Shown: piece by piece, positions 30,558-40,022 of the stretch
Numbering within the stretch: the stretch's first letter is position 1
Layout: each line of letters opens with the position of its first letter
Source: Rhizoclosmatium globosum
Lineage: Eukaryota > Chytridiomycota > Chytridiomycetes > Chytridiales > Chytriomycetaceae
Length of the DNA: 64,000 nucleotides
NCBI GenBank assembly: GCA_002104985.1
Contig: MCGO01000067.1
Coordinates: 177,084-241,083 of the forward strand
Direction: 5' to 3'
Program-made: the position numbers and the translations under genes
Notes under the pieces: model-generated
Databases searched by the model: none
What the model was told of the DNA's origin: nothing
Seen by the model: only the letters and a program-made list of their open reading frames with translations

Positions 30558-32429
30558 TTATGTAATATCCATGTTTGTGGTTTTGTTTCCAGTGAGTGCT
30601 TGATAAGCAAGTAAGCTTATTAAGCCCATTAGTCCACGAAAGACCTGGAAGGTCTTGACTGCTAGTGCTTTTGTAAGCAAGTCTGCAGGTTGTAGGTGTG
30701 TCCTTATGTGTTCAATGACAACTGTTCCATTTTGGACAAGTTCTCGAATGAAATGGTAGCGTATGGCTATATGCTTTGAGCGGTGCGTGTAGATGTCACT
30801 GGTGCATGCAGCAATGCATGACATGTTGTCTTCATAGATGAGTACAGGTTTTGACAGTGGAATCTCAAGTGCATCATGCAAATGGGAGAGTGTGAGAATT
30901 TCACGTCCAAGTTCTGAGATTGCCATATATTCAGCTTCAGTAGATGATAATGCAATCATTTGTGTCTTGGTGGATTTCCAGGAGATGAGGCCATCTGCTA
31001 GTGTTACCATGAATCCCATTTGGGAGCGTGAATCTTTTGTGTGTACAGCAAAGGCTGCATCAGCGTGTCCAATGATGGATCGGTTTCCTTGGGCCGAGTA
31101 AAATATTCCATGGTCTGGAGTTGCAACAAGGTACCGAAACATATGCATGAGGTCATCCCAGTGGCGTTGGGCTGGGAATTGTGAATAGGTTGAGAAGTAG
31201 CTGACCGCAGTTGCAAGGTCAGGCCTTGTGTTGATTGCTGCATAGCTCAGGCATCCAATGGCTTCCAGATACAGTTTTGGGTCAGAGAACGGTGCTTCTG
31301 GTATGTGGATGGGGGTAATTTTAGTGTCAGCTGGCATTGGTATTGAGCGTTTTGAGCCCTTGTTTGTTGGGTCAAAGTGTGTGCGGAATCTGTCAAGTAT
31401 TTTCTTGATGTATGCAGTTTGGTGTATGAAGATTCCTTGTGGTTGGTGCTCGATTTCAATTCCAAGGCAGTAAGTAAGTTTCCCTAAGTCTCGTAGTTTG
31501 AACTCAGACTTGAGGGTAGTTATTGCTGTTGCAATTGCATCAGGTGTGCCTACAAAGACACAGTCGTCCACATAGAGCCCAATGTATACTACATTGTTAA
31601 TGGTCTTTTTGTAGAATATGCTTGGGTCATTCTTGGATTGGATGTAGCCTTTTGATTTCAGGTATGTTGTGAGGCGTGTATTCCAGCATCTGCCACTTTG
31701 GCGTAGGCCATAGAGGCTTTTGTGTAGTCTTAAGACTTGGTTTGGGTTACCATTTTCATGTCCTGGTGGTTGTCGCATGTAGATGGTTTCTTGCAGTTCA
31801 CCATAAAGGTATGCAGAGCTGATGTCGGCCATTGATGTGGACCATCCATTCAGGGCTGCAAGTGCCAATAACCATCTAAAGCTTGCAGAGCGGAATACTG
31901 GTGAGTATGTGAGGTTGAAATCATAGCCTTCTCTTTGAGTGAATCCCTTGGCAACAAGTCGTGCTCTGTAGCGTTCAATCTTGCCGTCTGGGTGCAATTT
32001 CAGTTTGTATACCCATTTGCATCCAACAACGTTTGATCCAGGGGGTTTTTCCACTAGTGTGAAGGTTCCATTTTCTTGGAGCTGTTTGAGTTCATAAGCC
32101 TCGGCAGTTACCCAGTCAGCCTTATCAGGTCTGGACATTGCTTCTTTGCGTGTTAGTGGGTCTGCTTGTTTGGCTAGCCATTCTTCTCCAAACTCTGTGA
32201 CTGTCTCTGTGTTGGTTGGGTCAAGCACAGAAAGTAGTGAGGTTGGGTCGTTGTTGATGGTGCCATGATAGTGCTGTGTGTATTCTTCTGCCACTGAGTC
32301 AAAGGTCTGTAGTGCCCAGTTCAGCAGGGCAGATTTTCGAGTTGGGGGCTTATGAGTGGGGATGGGGTAGGGAGTTTTCCTTGCTTTGGTTGATTGTTTG
32401 GCTGGTGCAACCTGTTTGGTGATGGTATT
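30558..32429 (-). CDS. Copia reverse transcriptase and RNase H
   Basis: Intact over more than 570 residues. RT motifs: NVVGCKWVYKLKLHPDG, RYRARLVAKGFTQREGYDF, the catalytic GLYVDDCVFVG (YVDD) and KLTYCLGIEI; RNase H: SLISWKSTKTQ-like region, ALSSTEAEYMA, EDNMSC, SKHIAIRYHFIREL and PADLLTKAL. Upstream the frame is open to 32429. The whole RT part is free of breaks, in contrast to the protease and linker parts. Confidence 0.93.
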   Translation of the reverse strand, partial: NTITKQVAPAKQSTKARKTPYPIPTHKPPTRKSALLNWALQTFDSVAEEYTQHYHGTINNDPTSLLSVLDPTNTETVTEFGEEWLAKQADPLTRKEAMSRPDKADWVTAEAYELKQLQENGTFTLVEKPPGSNVVGCKWVYKLKLHPDGKIERYRARLVAKGFTQREGYDFNLTYSPVFRSASFRWLLALAALNGWSTSMADISSAYLYGELQETIYMRQPPGHENGNPNQVLRLHKSLYGLRQSGRCWNTRLTTYLKSKGYIQSKNDPSIFYKKTINNVVYIGLYVDDCVFVGTPDAIATAITTLKSEFKLRDLGKLTYCLGIEIEHQPQGIFIHQTAYIKKILDRFRTHFDPTNKGSKRSIPMPADTKITPIHIPEAPFSDPKLYLEAIGCLSYAAINTRPDLATAVSYFSTYSQFPAQRHWDDLMHMFRYLVATPDHGIFYSAQGNRSIIGHADAAFAVHTKDSRSQMGFMVTLADGLISWKSTKTQMIALSSTEAEYMAISELGREILTLSHLHDALEIPLSKPVLIYEDNMSCIAACTSDIYTHRSKHIAIRYHFIRELVQNGTVVIEHIRTHLQPADLLTKALAVKTFQVFRGLMGLISLLAYQALTGNKTTNMDIT

Positions 32430-32660
32430 TTAGTTAATTGTTCTTAAGGTATGTACAAACAGGTTGGTGGGTTGATGGGTTTGTGCATGATTCTCATGTC
32501 ATGTGTTTGCCATGTGCTTATGCGTCGCGCTGAAGTGTAGTGCATAGGGGTGGCGGAGTGGGCTTTTGTTGTGTTTGTCCCAATTTTTGTAGTGCTAGGA
32601 TTTGGCCTTAAATCCGCAGATGTTTGTGTAGGGTCAAGGCGGGGAGTTGAGTTTGGTTGA

Positions 32661-34073
32661 TCAGACCTTTAACTTCTCCTTTGGTGGGTTCTTTGACTCT
32701 ATTAGTTTGATGACTTTTTGGACAGCTTTTGCTGGTGGTGGTGGTGGTTCATGGCGGCGTAGTGCGTCGAGTGTTGCATCAGATAATGTGGCTTGCTTGA
32801 TTGCAATTCGTTTAAGTACTGCTGACATCACTTTGGCGTCAAGGGTTGTGGAGTCTGTATTGTCCACATTGCGTATAAAGAGTCCAGGGGTTTCTGGGTC
32901 TTGTGTGTATGGGGCATTATGTGCGGTTGGGATTCCAGGGAATTTGGTTTCGTCAAACTTGCAGTCTCTGAAATTTCGTATGAGTAGCTTGCCGGTTGCA
33001 ATGTCAATTAGTTTGACAAGGCTTGGTGACTGGCAGCCAACATAAGCAGCAACTCTTGCCCTTGGGTCCATTTTGGAGGTTGTGTCAGTAGCGTTGAGTA
33101 GGTACCAGACTTGGCATCCAAATATTCGGATGTGGCTTGTAAGTGGTGCCATCCCATAGTAGAGTTCATATGGGGACTTGATGTTCCGGGATACTACTGG
33201 CAGGATGTTTTTGAGATAGACAGCATGATCCAGGGCTAGACCCCAGCGGTTAAGTGGACACTTAGCTTGTATCATGAGTGCTCTTGCCATCTTTGTGATA
33301 GTTTGGAATGCACGCTCAATCTTTCCGTCAGATGATGGTGTCTTGCGCGCAGTGACTTGTAGCTCTATGCCACGGGCTTCGCAGTATTCGCGGAATGCAA
33401 GGGAGTTTCCCAGTTCACCGTCAACTCGCACATATTTTGGTTTGTGGCCATGTACTTCAATGGCATTTTCAAGTATTCTCATGGCCATGACTAGGGTTTC
33501 ATCCTTGTGTTCATGGTCATACTTGATGAAGAAGCCGGAGCCTTGGTCTGATCCTCCAGTGGTGTATGGGATGAGGTTATTGTGCGGTGGTGAGATGCTT
33601 AGGGCATCAAAGGACCAGAATTGTCCTACTGGGTAGGTTTGTGAGGGCTTCCCCTTAATTGGGGCATGGTTTGTTGTGGATTGATGGCAGATTTCACAGT
33701 TTAAATCCTTTGCTGGAATTTTGATTGGTACAAGGTCAGTTGATGTACGGTGATTCTGCATATATGCAAGTCTGCTGACTGCTGCATGTCCCAGTCGTCG
33801 GTGTCTCAAGAGTAGTTCTTGGAGTTCCCAGTGACGACGTTTTGCTATGCGTTCCAATTGTTCGGAAGAGAGGTCAGATATTCTGAGGTCTGTGAGTTTG
33901 GCTGTAATGAGCGCATAATCACTTGTGGGTACTTGGATTCTTTCTGTGTCTTTTGTTGGCAGGAAGTGCAGTCCAAATATCTTTGTGGTTGTGGCAATGA
34001 TTGGGTGTTTATCATTTGGGTTGCTACTGATTGTTTTCAGGATGTGTCCAGGCGCGTTTCCTGTTGTGTTAAG
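32661..34073 (-). CDS. Copia integrase segment
   Basis: Contains the HHCC zinc-binding region (HRRLGHAAVSRL ... CEICHQS) and the D,D-35-E catalytic core: FDALSISP, VRVDGELGNS and SDGKIERAFQT. It lies in frame after the double stop that ends the protease segment. A conserved ATG is absent, as expected for an internal part of a polyprotein. Ends at TGA 32661; following pol sequence resumes in another frame. Confidence 0.88.
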   Translation of the reverse strand, partial: LNTTGNAPGHILKTISSNPNDKHPIIATTTKIFGLHFLPTKDTERIQVPTSDYALITAKLTDLRISDLSSEQLERIAKRRHWELQELLLRHRRLGHAAVSRLAYMQNHRTSTDLVPIKIPAKDLNCEICHQSTTNHAPIKGKPSQTYPVGQFWSFDALSISPPHNNLIPYTTGGSDQGSGFFIKYDHEHKDETLVMAMRILENAIEVHGHKPKYVRVDGELGNSLAFREYCEARGIELQVTARKTPSSDGKIERAFQTITKMARALMIQAKCPLNRWGLALDHAVYLKNILPVVSRNIKSPYELYYGMAPLTSHIRIFGCQVWYLLNATDTTSKMDPRARVAAYVGCQSPSLVKLIDIATGKLLIRNFRDCKFDETKFPGIPTAHNAPYTQDPETPGLFIRNVDNTDSTTLDAKVMSAVLKRIAIKQATLSDATLDALRRHEPPPPPAKAVQKVIKLIESKNPPKEKLKV

Positions 34074-34076
34074 TTA

Positions 34077-34481
34077 TTAGTAATGGTTTTTGTTATGGGG
34101 GAGGAGTATGTTTCGATGGTATTTGCCTATTGAGACAAAGTGGTAACCACTGTTCTCTATGTCGTTTGTTGACAGGAGGTGAGTTGTTACGTCAGGTGCA
34201 TATTTTGCGTTTTTGAGGGTGATCTTGTGACCGTTGGAGAGAGTAATCTCAGCATTTCCAGTTCCTAGTGCCTTGAGACTAGGTGCGCTCTTGGATGATG
34301 TTTGAACGTTGGAGTGTTCCCACTTGATGTTGGTAAAGTATGTGGTTGTTTTGAGGATACTGGTGTTGCTTCCATTATCAATGATTATTGGGAAGCGTGG
34401 CTGCCAGGTTGTCGGTGTGGGGAGTTCAGAAATTGAGTTGTGGTTAACCCAGGCGTCTCCACCTGGGCTAATTAAAAACCC
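34077..34481 (-). CDS. Copia protease segment (frame -1 to Gag)
   Basis: Continues from the Gag end in the -1 frame. Aspartic-protease region with IIIDNGSNTS in place of the usual D-S/T-G, then TLKNAKYAPDVTTHLLS, the typical gag_pre-integrase join. The frame ends at two consecutive TAA codons (34079-34074), before the integrase segment. Confidence 0.7.
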   Translation of the reverse strand, partial: GFLISPGGDAWVNHNSISELPTPTTWQPRFPIIIDNGSNTSILKTTTYFTNIKWEHSNVQTSSKSAPSLKALGTGNAEITLSNGHKITLKNAKYAPDVTTHLLSTNDIENSGYHFVSIGKYHRNILLPHNKNHY

Positions 34482-35611
34482 TGTTCCATATTGTGGCTCT
34501 GGACAGTTTGTGCAATGGCTTCCCGTAGTTCATTGGAGAGGTTGTGATTGGCACTTGAGCCTTTCAAGGTTTCGATGACTTGCTTCACAATGTCATCTGC
34601 AGATAGGTTTGACCGCGCTTTGCTGTCGTATTTGCCTTTATAGCGTTGGTCTTTGCCTGTGTTGCCTTTCTTGGCGATGAAGTCATTGAAGCGGGGATCT
34701 TTCTTGCATTGCCAGGACCAGTGTGAGCCTTTTCCATTGCAGGTTTTGCAGATGTATTCGCGTGGGACTTGCTTCTTTGCTTTTGCAAGTGGGTTGTAAC
34801 GGAAGTCAGGTTTTCCTGGCTTAGGCTGTTTGCCGTGTTTTGGGGTAGGTTGAGTGGTTTCCTCAGAGATGTCAAGATGGGTGACTGCCATGATTGGCTT
34901 GTAATCGAGTTCTACCTCGATCTTTTCAAGTAGTGTTTGAAGTTCATCCAAGTTGTTGACTGTGGCATCATCATTGATGCGGCCTTTCTGATTGGCGAAG
35001 AATGCTGTGAGACCATCGGTGATGGTAACTTTGTGTTTGGCAAATGTGTCAAGTGTTGCAAAGGCTCGAACGTTGGTGTTGGCCATGATGGGACGAATCA
35101 GCTTGCGGAATCGGTCCATGTATTCACTGATCGATTCTGTAGCTTCCATCTTGAAGTTCGTAAAGTCTTTGACAATGGTCTTGACTTGTTGGTCATTGAC
35201 CGTGTTGGTTCTTGCAAACAGCTTTTGGAGTACTGCATAGGCGCACGTGGAATCGGATGGTGGTACCATCTTGAGGTTGGCTGAAATGTTGATGATAATT
35301 AACGAAATTGCAGCCATGTTTTCACGGAGGTTTCCAGGGAATGCCTGGTTTTGGTTGGCAACTGCGTTGACTAGGGTGAAGACTCCGTTGTTTTCGGTAA
35401 ACGCGTGGTGGATTTGGTTTGGGTCGTTGTTACGCGCTTCTTCTGCACCGTCGTCATCGAGTGCAATATTGCCTCCACGAATGTAGTGTGTGTCAATACA
35501 GTGTATGAGCGAGTGGCGAGCCAAGACACCTTTGAGAGCGAACTCCCAGGAGATGCGGTTCATCGGTCCAGTGAGTGGTTCAATGATGTCAATGGTCTTG
35601 CTCGATTGCAT
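34472..35611 (-). CDS. Copia Gag
   Basis: 379 residues. The central region resembles the UBN2/retrotransposon Gag capsid-like fold (MDRFRKLIRPI, FTNFKMEATESISEY). A zinc knuckle follows: CKTCNGKGSHWSWQC, spaced C-x2-C-x5-H-x4-C, one residue longer than the usual knuckle. The stop TAA at 34474-34472 directly follows GGGTTTT; the protease-pol frame continues from there in the -1 register. Confidence 0.88.
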   Translation of the reverse strand: MQSSKTIDIIEPLTGPMNRISWEFALKGVLARHSLIHCIDTHYIRGGNIALDDDGAEEARNNDPNQIHHAFTENNGVFTLVNAVANQNQAFPGNLRENMAAISLIIINISANLKMVPPSDSTCAYAVLQKLFARTNTVNDQQVKTIVKDFTNFKMEATESISEYMDRFRKLIRPIMANTNVRAFATLDTFAKHKVTITDGLTAFFANQKGRINDDATVNNLDELQTLLEKIEVELDYKPIMAVTHLDISEETTQPTPKHGKQPKPGKPDFRYNPLAKAKKQVPREYICKTCNGKGSHWSWQCKKDPRFNDFIAKKGNTGKDQRYKGKYDSKARSNLSADDIVKQVIETLKGSSANHNLSNELREAIAQTVQSHNMEQGF

Positions 35612-36024
35612 TTGTGCTGTTTGTTTTTGGTTTTTGGTAAAAGCTTGTGTGCTTGTTTTTGGTTAAGATTCGTAAGTTTGTTTGGAGGGAGTTGATCCGT
35701 TTTTATATGGTTGTGATTGAGAAAATTGAGGCATCACCCCATGCGTGTGGGGTGACGATACTCTTCTTTCTCGTGTTTTCTGCATCTTTTTTTCGTAATT
35801 TGAATTGGGGTCTTTGGTTTGTTGTACTGTTTTTAGCGTTGTGGGTTGTGGTTTAACCGTTCTTTTATTTGTACTTCTTTAATAGAGGGGAGGCGCTTAG
35901 CCGTAGGACATAGAATGTCATGGAATGATTCCACATTCGGAATATTCTGTGGGGGTTGTTTCACCTTCAATTTTCCGACTTGGGTGCCTCGTTTTGGGGT
36001 ACAAAAGGGCGCGTGTTTTGAGAG

Positions 36025-36792
36025 GTGGGAGGAATCACATTGTTAATACAAATGGATCATATTCGCTATTTTCCTCACTCTATGTCTTACAGTTCCAGTT
36101 TGTCTGGTGCTCCTTCTGGTTCAAGTGCCGTGCTTTGTGCAACTGGTGCTGGTTCGCTCACTCAAAATAAAGAAAGTCCTTTTGCTACTGGTTCGACTAG
36201 TTCTTATGATCCAAGTTCATTGCGTCCTTGTTGTGCCTTTGGTGGCTGCGCGTCTTCGTCCAAGGAAAACGCTACGCTCAGTAAACCGCTGTTGGACTTA
36301 CTTCGAGAGGCCATTCCAGAAGTCTCTACTCCAGAGCTCTTGGATCCGGCGGTTGACAAGATCAAGGAGGAGTCGCTTGATCTCAACGTGTATGGTTCAA
36401 CTTCCGTGGTTGAAGAGGATGTCGATGATTTTGTTGAAGAAGTTGTTGAGGAGGAGTCGGTGTTTTCGCCCGTCCCTGAAGATGGTTGGGATGTGGTTGA
36501 GACTGCTGAGTCGTTGTCGACGTTGGGGGATTTGGAGAGCGAGCCTGATGTGGAGGAACGTGTGTCTTTGGATCGATCAATGTTTCCGCGGCATGTTCGT
36601 TTTGCTGATGGAAAGTTCTTCGTCAGCGGAGATTGCCGCCCGGCACACGTGATTGTTGTTCCGGGAACTACGTTTTATCGTTTAGTTGAGAGTCACGGTG
36701 TAAGGGGCAAGGGTAGCATGGGTAATTGGTTGGACTTTGGTTTGAAGCGTTGCGGTTTAGGTGATCACTTCAAGGTTGTGTTCAAGCATTGA
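36025..36792 (+). CDS. Antisense ORF in copia leader, unrecognised 255-residue protein
   Basis: Lies on the strand opposite to gag-pol, between the 5' LTR and gag. Start choices are 36025 and, in frame, 36052 (MDHIRYF). The N-terminal third is Ser/Gly-rich with Cys pairs (LRPCCAFGGCASSSKE), the middle is strongly acidic (VVEEDVDDFVEEVVEEES), and the C-terminal 70 residues look globular and basic (FPRHVRFADGKFFVSGDC, GNWLDFGLKRCGLGDHF). Codon usage and composition look like real coding sequence rather than a chance frame. I do not recognise it. Antisense ORFs are known in some plant Ty3/gypsy elements but not, to my knowledge, in this position of a fungal copia element. It could also be a captured host gene. 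Confidence 0.6.
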   Translation: MGGITLLIQMDHIRYFPHSMSYSSSLSGAPSGSSAVLCATGAGSLTQNKESPFATGSTSSYDPSSLRPCCAFGGCASSSKENATLSKPLLDLLREAIPEVSTPELLDPAVDKIKEESLDLNVYGSTSVVEEDVDDFVEEVVEEESVFSPVPEDGWDVVETAESLSTLGDLESEPDVEERVSLDRSMFPRHVRFADGKFFVSGDCRPAHVIVVPGTTFYRLVESHGVRGKGSMGNWLDFGLKRCGLGDHFKVVFKH

Positions 36793-37056
36793 CGTGTTTT
36801 GGTATTTTGCGGCGCAGGTTGTTCTACATTGAATAAGTTTGGATGTTTAGTAATGGTTATGGTAATGAGTTTCAGTTTGGTGTCGGGGAATAAGTTTCAC
36901 TAAAATTCTGTTTCGTGCAATTCAGTTTGGGGGTAATGAATTTCTTATCTGTTTCGGAATGTGTTTCACAATAGCTTCCTTCTTGTTCCAGTGAGGTTTC
37001 ATCACTGTAGCGCTGGTGTTTGGGCATGTAGCGGGGGTGAACTAGGACTGCAAATC

Positions 37057-37247
37057 TATTGGAGGTGGTCGCTTGGGCGATGGACGGAAGCGGTGGAACG
37101 GATGCGTATGGATGAGTGGAATCCAGTGATAGCGGAGGAACCGAAGGTGTTTTTGGGAAAGAAAAGAATACGTGTTTATTACTTTCGACACTCCTCTTAT
37201 AGGTTTCAAGTTCCAGCTCACTCGTTCCCGAAACGCTGATCTCAACA
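37057..37247 (-). repeat. 5' LTR of the copia element
   Basis: 191 bp, identical to the 3' LTR. Followed on the minus strand by GATTTGCAGTCCTAGTTCAC (37056 downward), the expected place of the primer-binding site. The outer edge abuts GTTCT at 37248-37252, within a stretch of imperfect TTCTGCTCTTCAG repeats that also appears left of the 3' LTR, showing the pre-insertion site was repetitive. Confidence 0.95.
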
Positions 37248-37415
37248 GTTCTGCTCTTCAGTTCTGCTACTCTTCAGTTCTGCTCTTCAATACTAATGTT
37301 CTGTTCTGCTCGTTCTCACCTCAAGCTCGCATGTGCCTTATGCAAACCAGACTTACAACTTGTAAAGACTTCAACCAATGACATAATCATCTCCCACAAT
37401 TATTAAATAATACTT

Positions 37416-38483
37416 CTATACTGAATCTTTAACAAACGTATATAATCGAAATTCCTGATCAGGGCCATTAAATATAGATTTAACAAGCTCGTCGGCATCG
37501 TTTCCCAATCTTTTCACCCACTCTTGATCAATATCAACCTTCCGTTCAACGCTGAATCCACATTCACTCATTCTGGCTTCGAAGTGCATTATTTCCTTGG
37601 CGAACCGATCTCCTCTCAAAGTTGACAAAATAACAACTTTGGCATCCTCCTCACATGACAAGAAGCGCTGACAAACAGGCGGCACCAGATTTCCATGCTC
37701 TAATTCGTAACATACATCAGCAGCGATAATCAACTTATGTGATCCGGCTCTTTCGTTATCCCTCCAATCAAGTTTTTCAACGCGACATACCGAGTCACAT
37801 CCATTCCGCGCGACATTTCCTCTCGCATTTTCCAAAATGGAATCCAAATAGTCTGTCATGACAACACCTCCTCGATGACTTCCTTGGCTTTGTAACATGA
37901 CCTTCCCAAGTGTAACTCCAACGACACCAGTACCACATCCCAACTCCAAAATCTGGCCACTTTCATCACTATCAATCAGATACGTTTCAATTTCAGGGAT
38001 TTTTCGGAGTGCAATCAGGTATGCCAGAAGAATCCCACCACTCCAAGTTTGCCATCCGTACGCACATTCTTCGAAGCTGAGTTCCTGGAGACAGATTTGA
38101 ATGTCTGGTTTGAAAGTCCATTGCTTTATCACGCCGCTTCCAGAGCTTTGAGTAGACTTCGCGGAAACCTCAAGCAGTCTCGATTTTGTTGATTCAATGT
38201 CATGCAACAGGTTATCAACATCTTCAGTACCGCTCATGGCTTGCCAATAGTTTTTTGTGGATGTGAGCCATTGGGATCCTTGTTTCTGCAGAATCAAAAC
38301 ATGATTTGGGTCAAGGACACCAAGTGCTGATGTGTTTCTAGCTGATGCTGACATAATATCGATAATAGAGTTGAATTCGTCAAGAATTTCTTTGACGGAT
38401 GTGATATTTCGTTTGAGAGAGGGATCAAAGAGAGAGGTCGTGAAGGAATCAAATCGATTCTCAAACTCAATGTATGGATTCAT
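37416..38483 (-). CDS. Methyltransferase_16-type SAM methyltransferase, copy 1
   Basis: Single exon; ATG at 38483 (MNPYIEFENRF) is preferred over the in-frame 38594. The N-terminal half is helical, then a join typical of protein-lysine methyltransferases (ELSFEECAYGWQTWSGGILL) leads to motif I ILELGCGTGVVG, a motif-II region VVMTDYLDSILENARGN, and ADVCYELEHG where the family has its substrate loop. The related group includes METTL21/FAM86-type enzymes that modify translation factors and chaperones. The substrate cannot be told from sequence. A paralogue follows directly upstream in the same orientation. Confidence 0.82.
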   Translation of the reverse strand: MNPYIEFENRFDSFTTSLFDPSLKRNITSVKEILDEFNSIIDIMSASARNTSALGVLDPNHVLILQKQGSQWLTSTKNYWQAMSGTEDVDNLLHDIESTKSRLLEVSAKSTQSSGSGVIKQWTFKPDIQICLQELSFEECAYGWQTWSGGILLAYLIALRKIPEIETYLIDSDESGQILELGCGTGVVGVTLGKVMLQSQGSHRGGVVMTDYLDSILENARGNVARNGCDSVCRVEKLDWRDNERAGSHKLIIAADVCYELEHGNLVPPVCQRFLSCEEDAKVVILSTLRGDRFAKEIMHFEARMSECGFSVERKVDIDQEWVKRLGNDADELVKSIFNGPDQEFRLYTFVKDSV

Positions 38484-38538
38484 GATGGAAACTGGAAATG
38501 GTATAAATATACATGAATCGAGATTATATATAAAAGCT

Positions 38539-39691
38539 TTACTTGCCCTTTGTATCACTGCGCGAATAAGTATAGAACCGAAAGACAGTATCACTACTCT
38601 TGAAAATCAGCCGCGCTAACCCTCTTCTTCGCTTCTCCCCAAGTCTGTCTGGCCCAGGGACTGCAGAATCCAAAAACGCGTCCAACGTTATATCGTCGGA
38701 TGTATCCAATTTGAATCCAAGTTCCAGCATTGGTCTTCAAAGTAAGAAATATCGCGAGAGAATTTATCTTGCCGAAGACCCGTTACAAAATATACTTTGG
38801 CGTTTGGATTCAAGGATAAGAATTGTGCACAGACAGGAGGGACGAGTTTTCCGTGGATAGGATCATAGCACACGTCAGCGCCAAAGATAACATCGAATTT
38901 ATCGGTTGAATCCAAGGCCGGATAAGCGAGTTCAGAGGGAGGTGGGACAGGTGCATTTTCGGCGATCCAAGTCCAATCCAGAGTTTTGATTGTCGCACGG
39001 GATTGACAATCATTCAAGTTTAAATTATGCTCCGTATTCTTGAGAATTGGTGGAAGGTAATCAGTCATGATTACTTCTTTAGCCCCTTGTTTGATAGCCA
39101 CCATTCCCACGATTCCAGTCCCACAGCCAAGCTCCAGGATCCGTTCCTTGTCTACCTTAATCTTTCCAACTGAGATCAGATGTGCAAATCTACCACACGA
39201 AAAGAAGCTGTCAAGGACCAATTGACAAGACCAAACTAAGTTACTCACAGCGCACCACCGCTCCAGGTCTGCCACCCAAATTCAGCCTCTTGAAAGCTGA
39301 GTTCTTTGACACTCAATTGAAGGTCGCTGTCAAAGACCCACCGAATCGTAGCGCCTTCTCCCTTTTCTCCTTCAGCATCACCACTCATCCGCCCAATCCG
39401 AGAAAGTGAAAGTGAAAGGCGATCAGTTAAACTGTCCGGATCATCGCACTCGATTTCGCCTTTCAAGACAGATTTAAGTGTTTTTGAGAGGAATTGGGTG
39501 CACTGTTTGAGGGTCTTTTCTGCTTCGGCCTGGCTTTCATCGAGCTCAACTGAGAGAAACGTGTTGGTTTGACACTGGGAAATGCGGGAAAGAACTCGGT
39601 CGAGAAGGTTTAGAGTGTCGTGAAGGGGGCTTGTTGGGTTGAGTTGGAGGGTTTGGAGTTGGCCCAACAAGTTTGACAGCGGCTCATCCAT
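38539..39691 (-). CDS. Methyltransferase_16-type SAM methyltransferase, copy 2
   Basis: Two exons with an intron at 39208-39248 (41 nt, GTGAGT...GACAG) placed just after FGWQTWSGGAL. Motif I ILELGCGTGIVG, EVIMTDYLPPILKNTEHN and GADVCYDPIHGKLVPPVC match copy 1. Near 38730 the frame slips by one base: ISYFEDQ is followed in the next frame by MLELGFKLDTSD, and copy 1 (HFEARMSECGF) shows that the two parts belong together. The C terminus (FRFYTY) also parallels copy 1 (FRLYTF). Tandem duplication of an ancestral methyltransferase gene is likely. Confidence 0.82.
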
Positions 39692-40022
39692 TATTCAAGT
39701 CAACTTTAATTTCTGAGATAATTACTAAAAGTAAACCAGAACATCCCTGTCAAATACAGGATTGTCTGTACTTGGCCAACAGACGCCGGCTGGCACTCCC
39801 AACATAACTTCAGTATCAGCCAGATACAGCCGTTTCAAGAATTATTTGAACTTTAAAGACAATTTGAAGTCAAGTTCAATATGTTTCCCATTGTCCCTTC
39901 CGTATCCATTCAGACATCTCTGCCACTGCAAAGGGTGATTACCATAATATGGAAATTAGTCTTTGTCCAGTTTTTGGCGGCTCAATCAACTACATTTATT
40001 TATCTTCGAAGAATCATAGAAT
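39692..40022. other. Intergenic, nothing recognised
   Basis: About 330 bases between the start of methyltransferase copy 2 and the end of the HET-like gene. No coding segment or repeat noticed. Confidence 0.4.

Larger units (their letters stand above)
29955..37247 (-). mobile_element. Complete Ty1/copia LTR retrotransposon
   Basis: Two identical 191-bp direct repeats (29955-30145 and 37057-37247) bound 7.3 kb. A 5-bp target duplication GTTCT lies at 29950-29954 and 37248-37252. Read on the minus strand the LTR starts TGTTGAG and ends CCAATA, a purine tract (AAGGGGAAG) directly precedes the 3' LTR, and internal coding runs gag, protease, integrase, reverse transcriptase/RNase H; integrase before RT defines the copia order. 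Pol is interrupted by several frame changes and a double stop. The leader between the 5' LTR and gag (35612-37056) is long and holds an ORF on the opposite strand. Identical LTRs indicate recent insertion. Confidence 0.95.

Noticed and set aside
36107..36652. Second plus-strand ORF inside the copia leader
   Set aside because: It overlaps the 36025-36792 ORF in another frame, is Leu/Arg-biased and has no coding-like pattern.
37020..37060. A tRNA-Cys gene
   Set aside because: Only the anticodon-like part is present; no acceptor stem, D arm or T arm could be built, and the position next to the LTR fits a primer-binding site.
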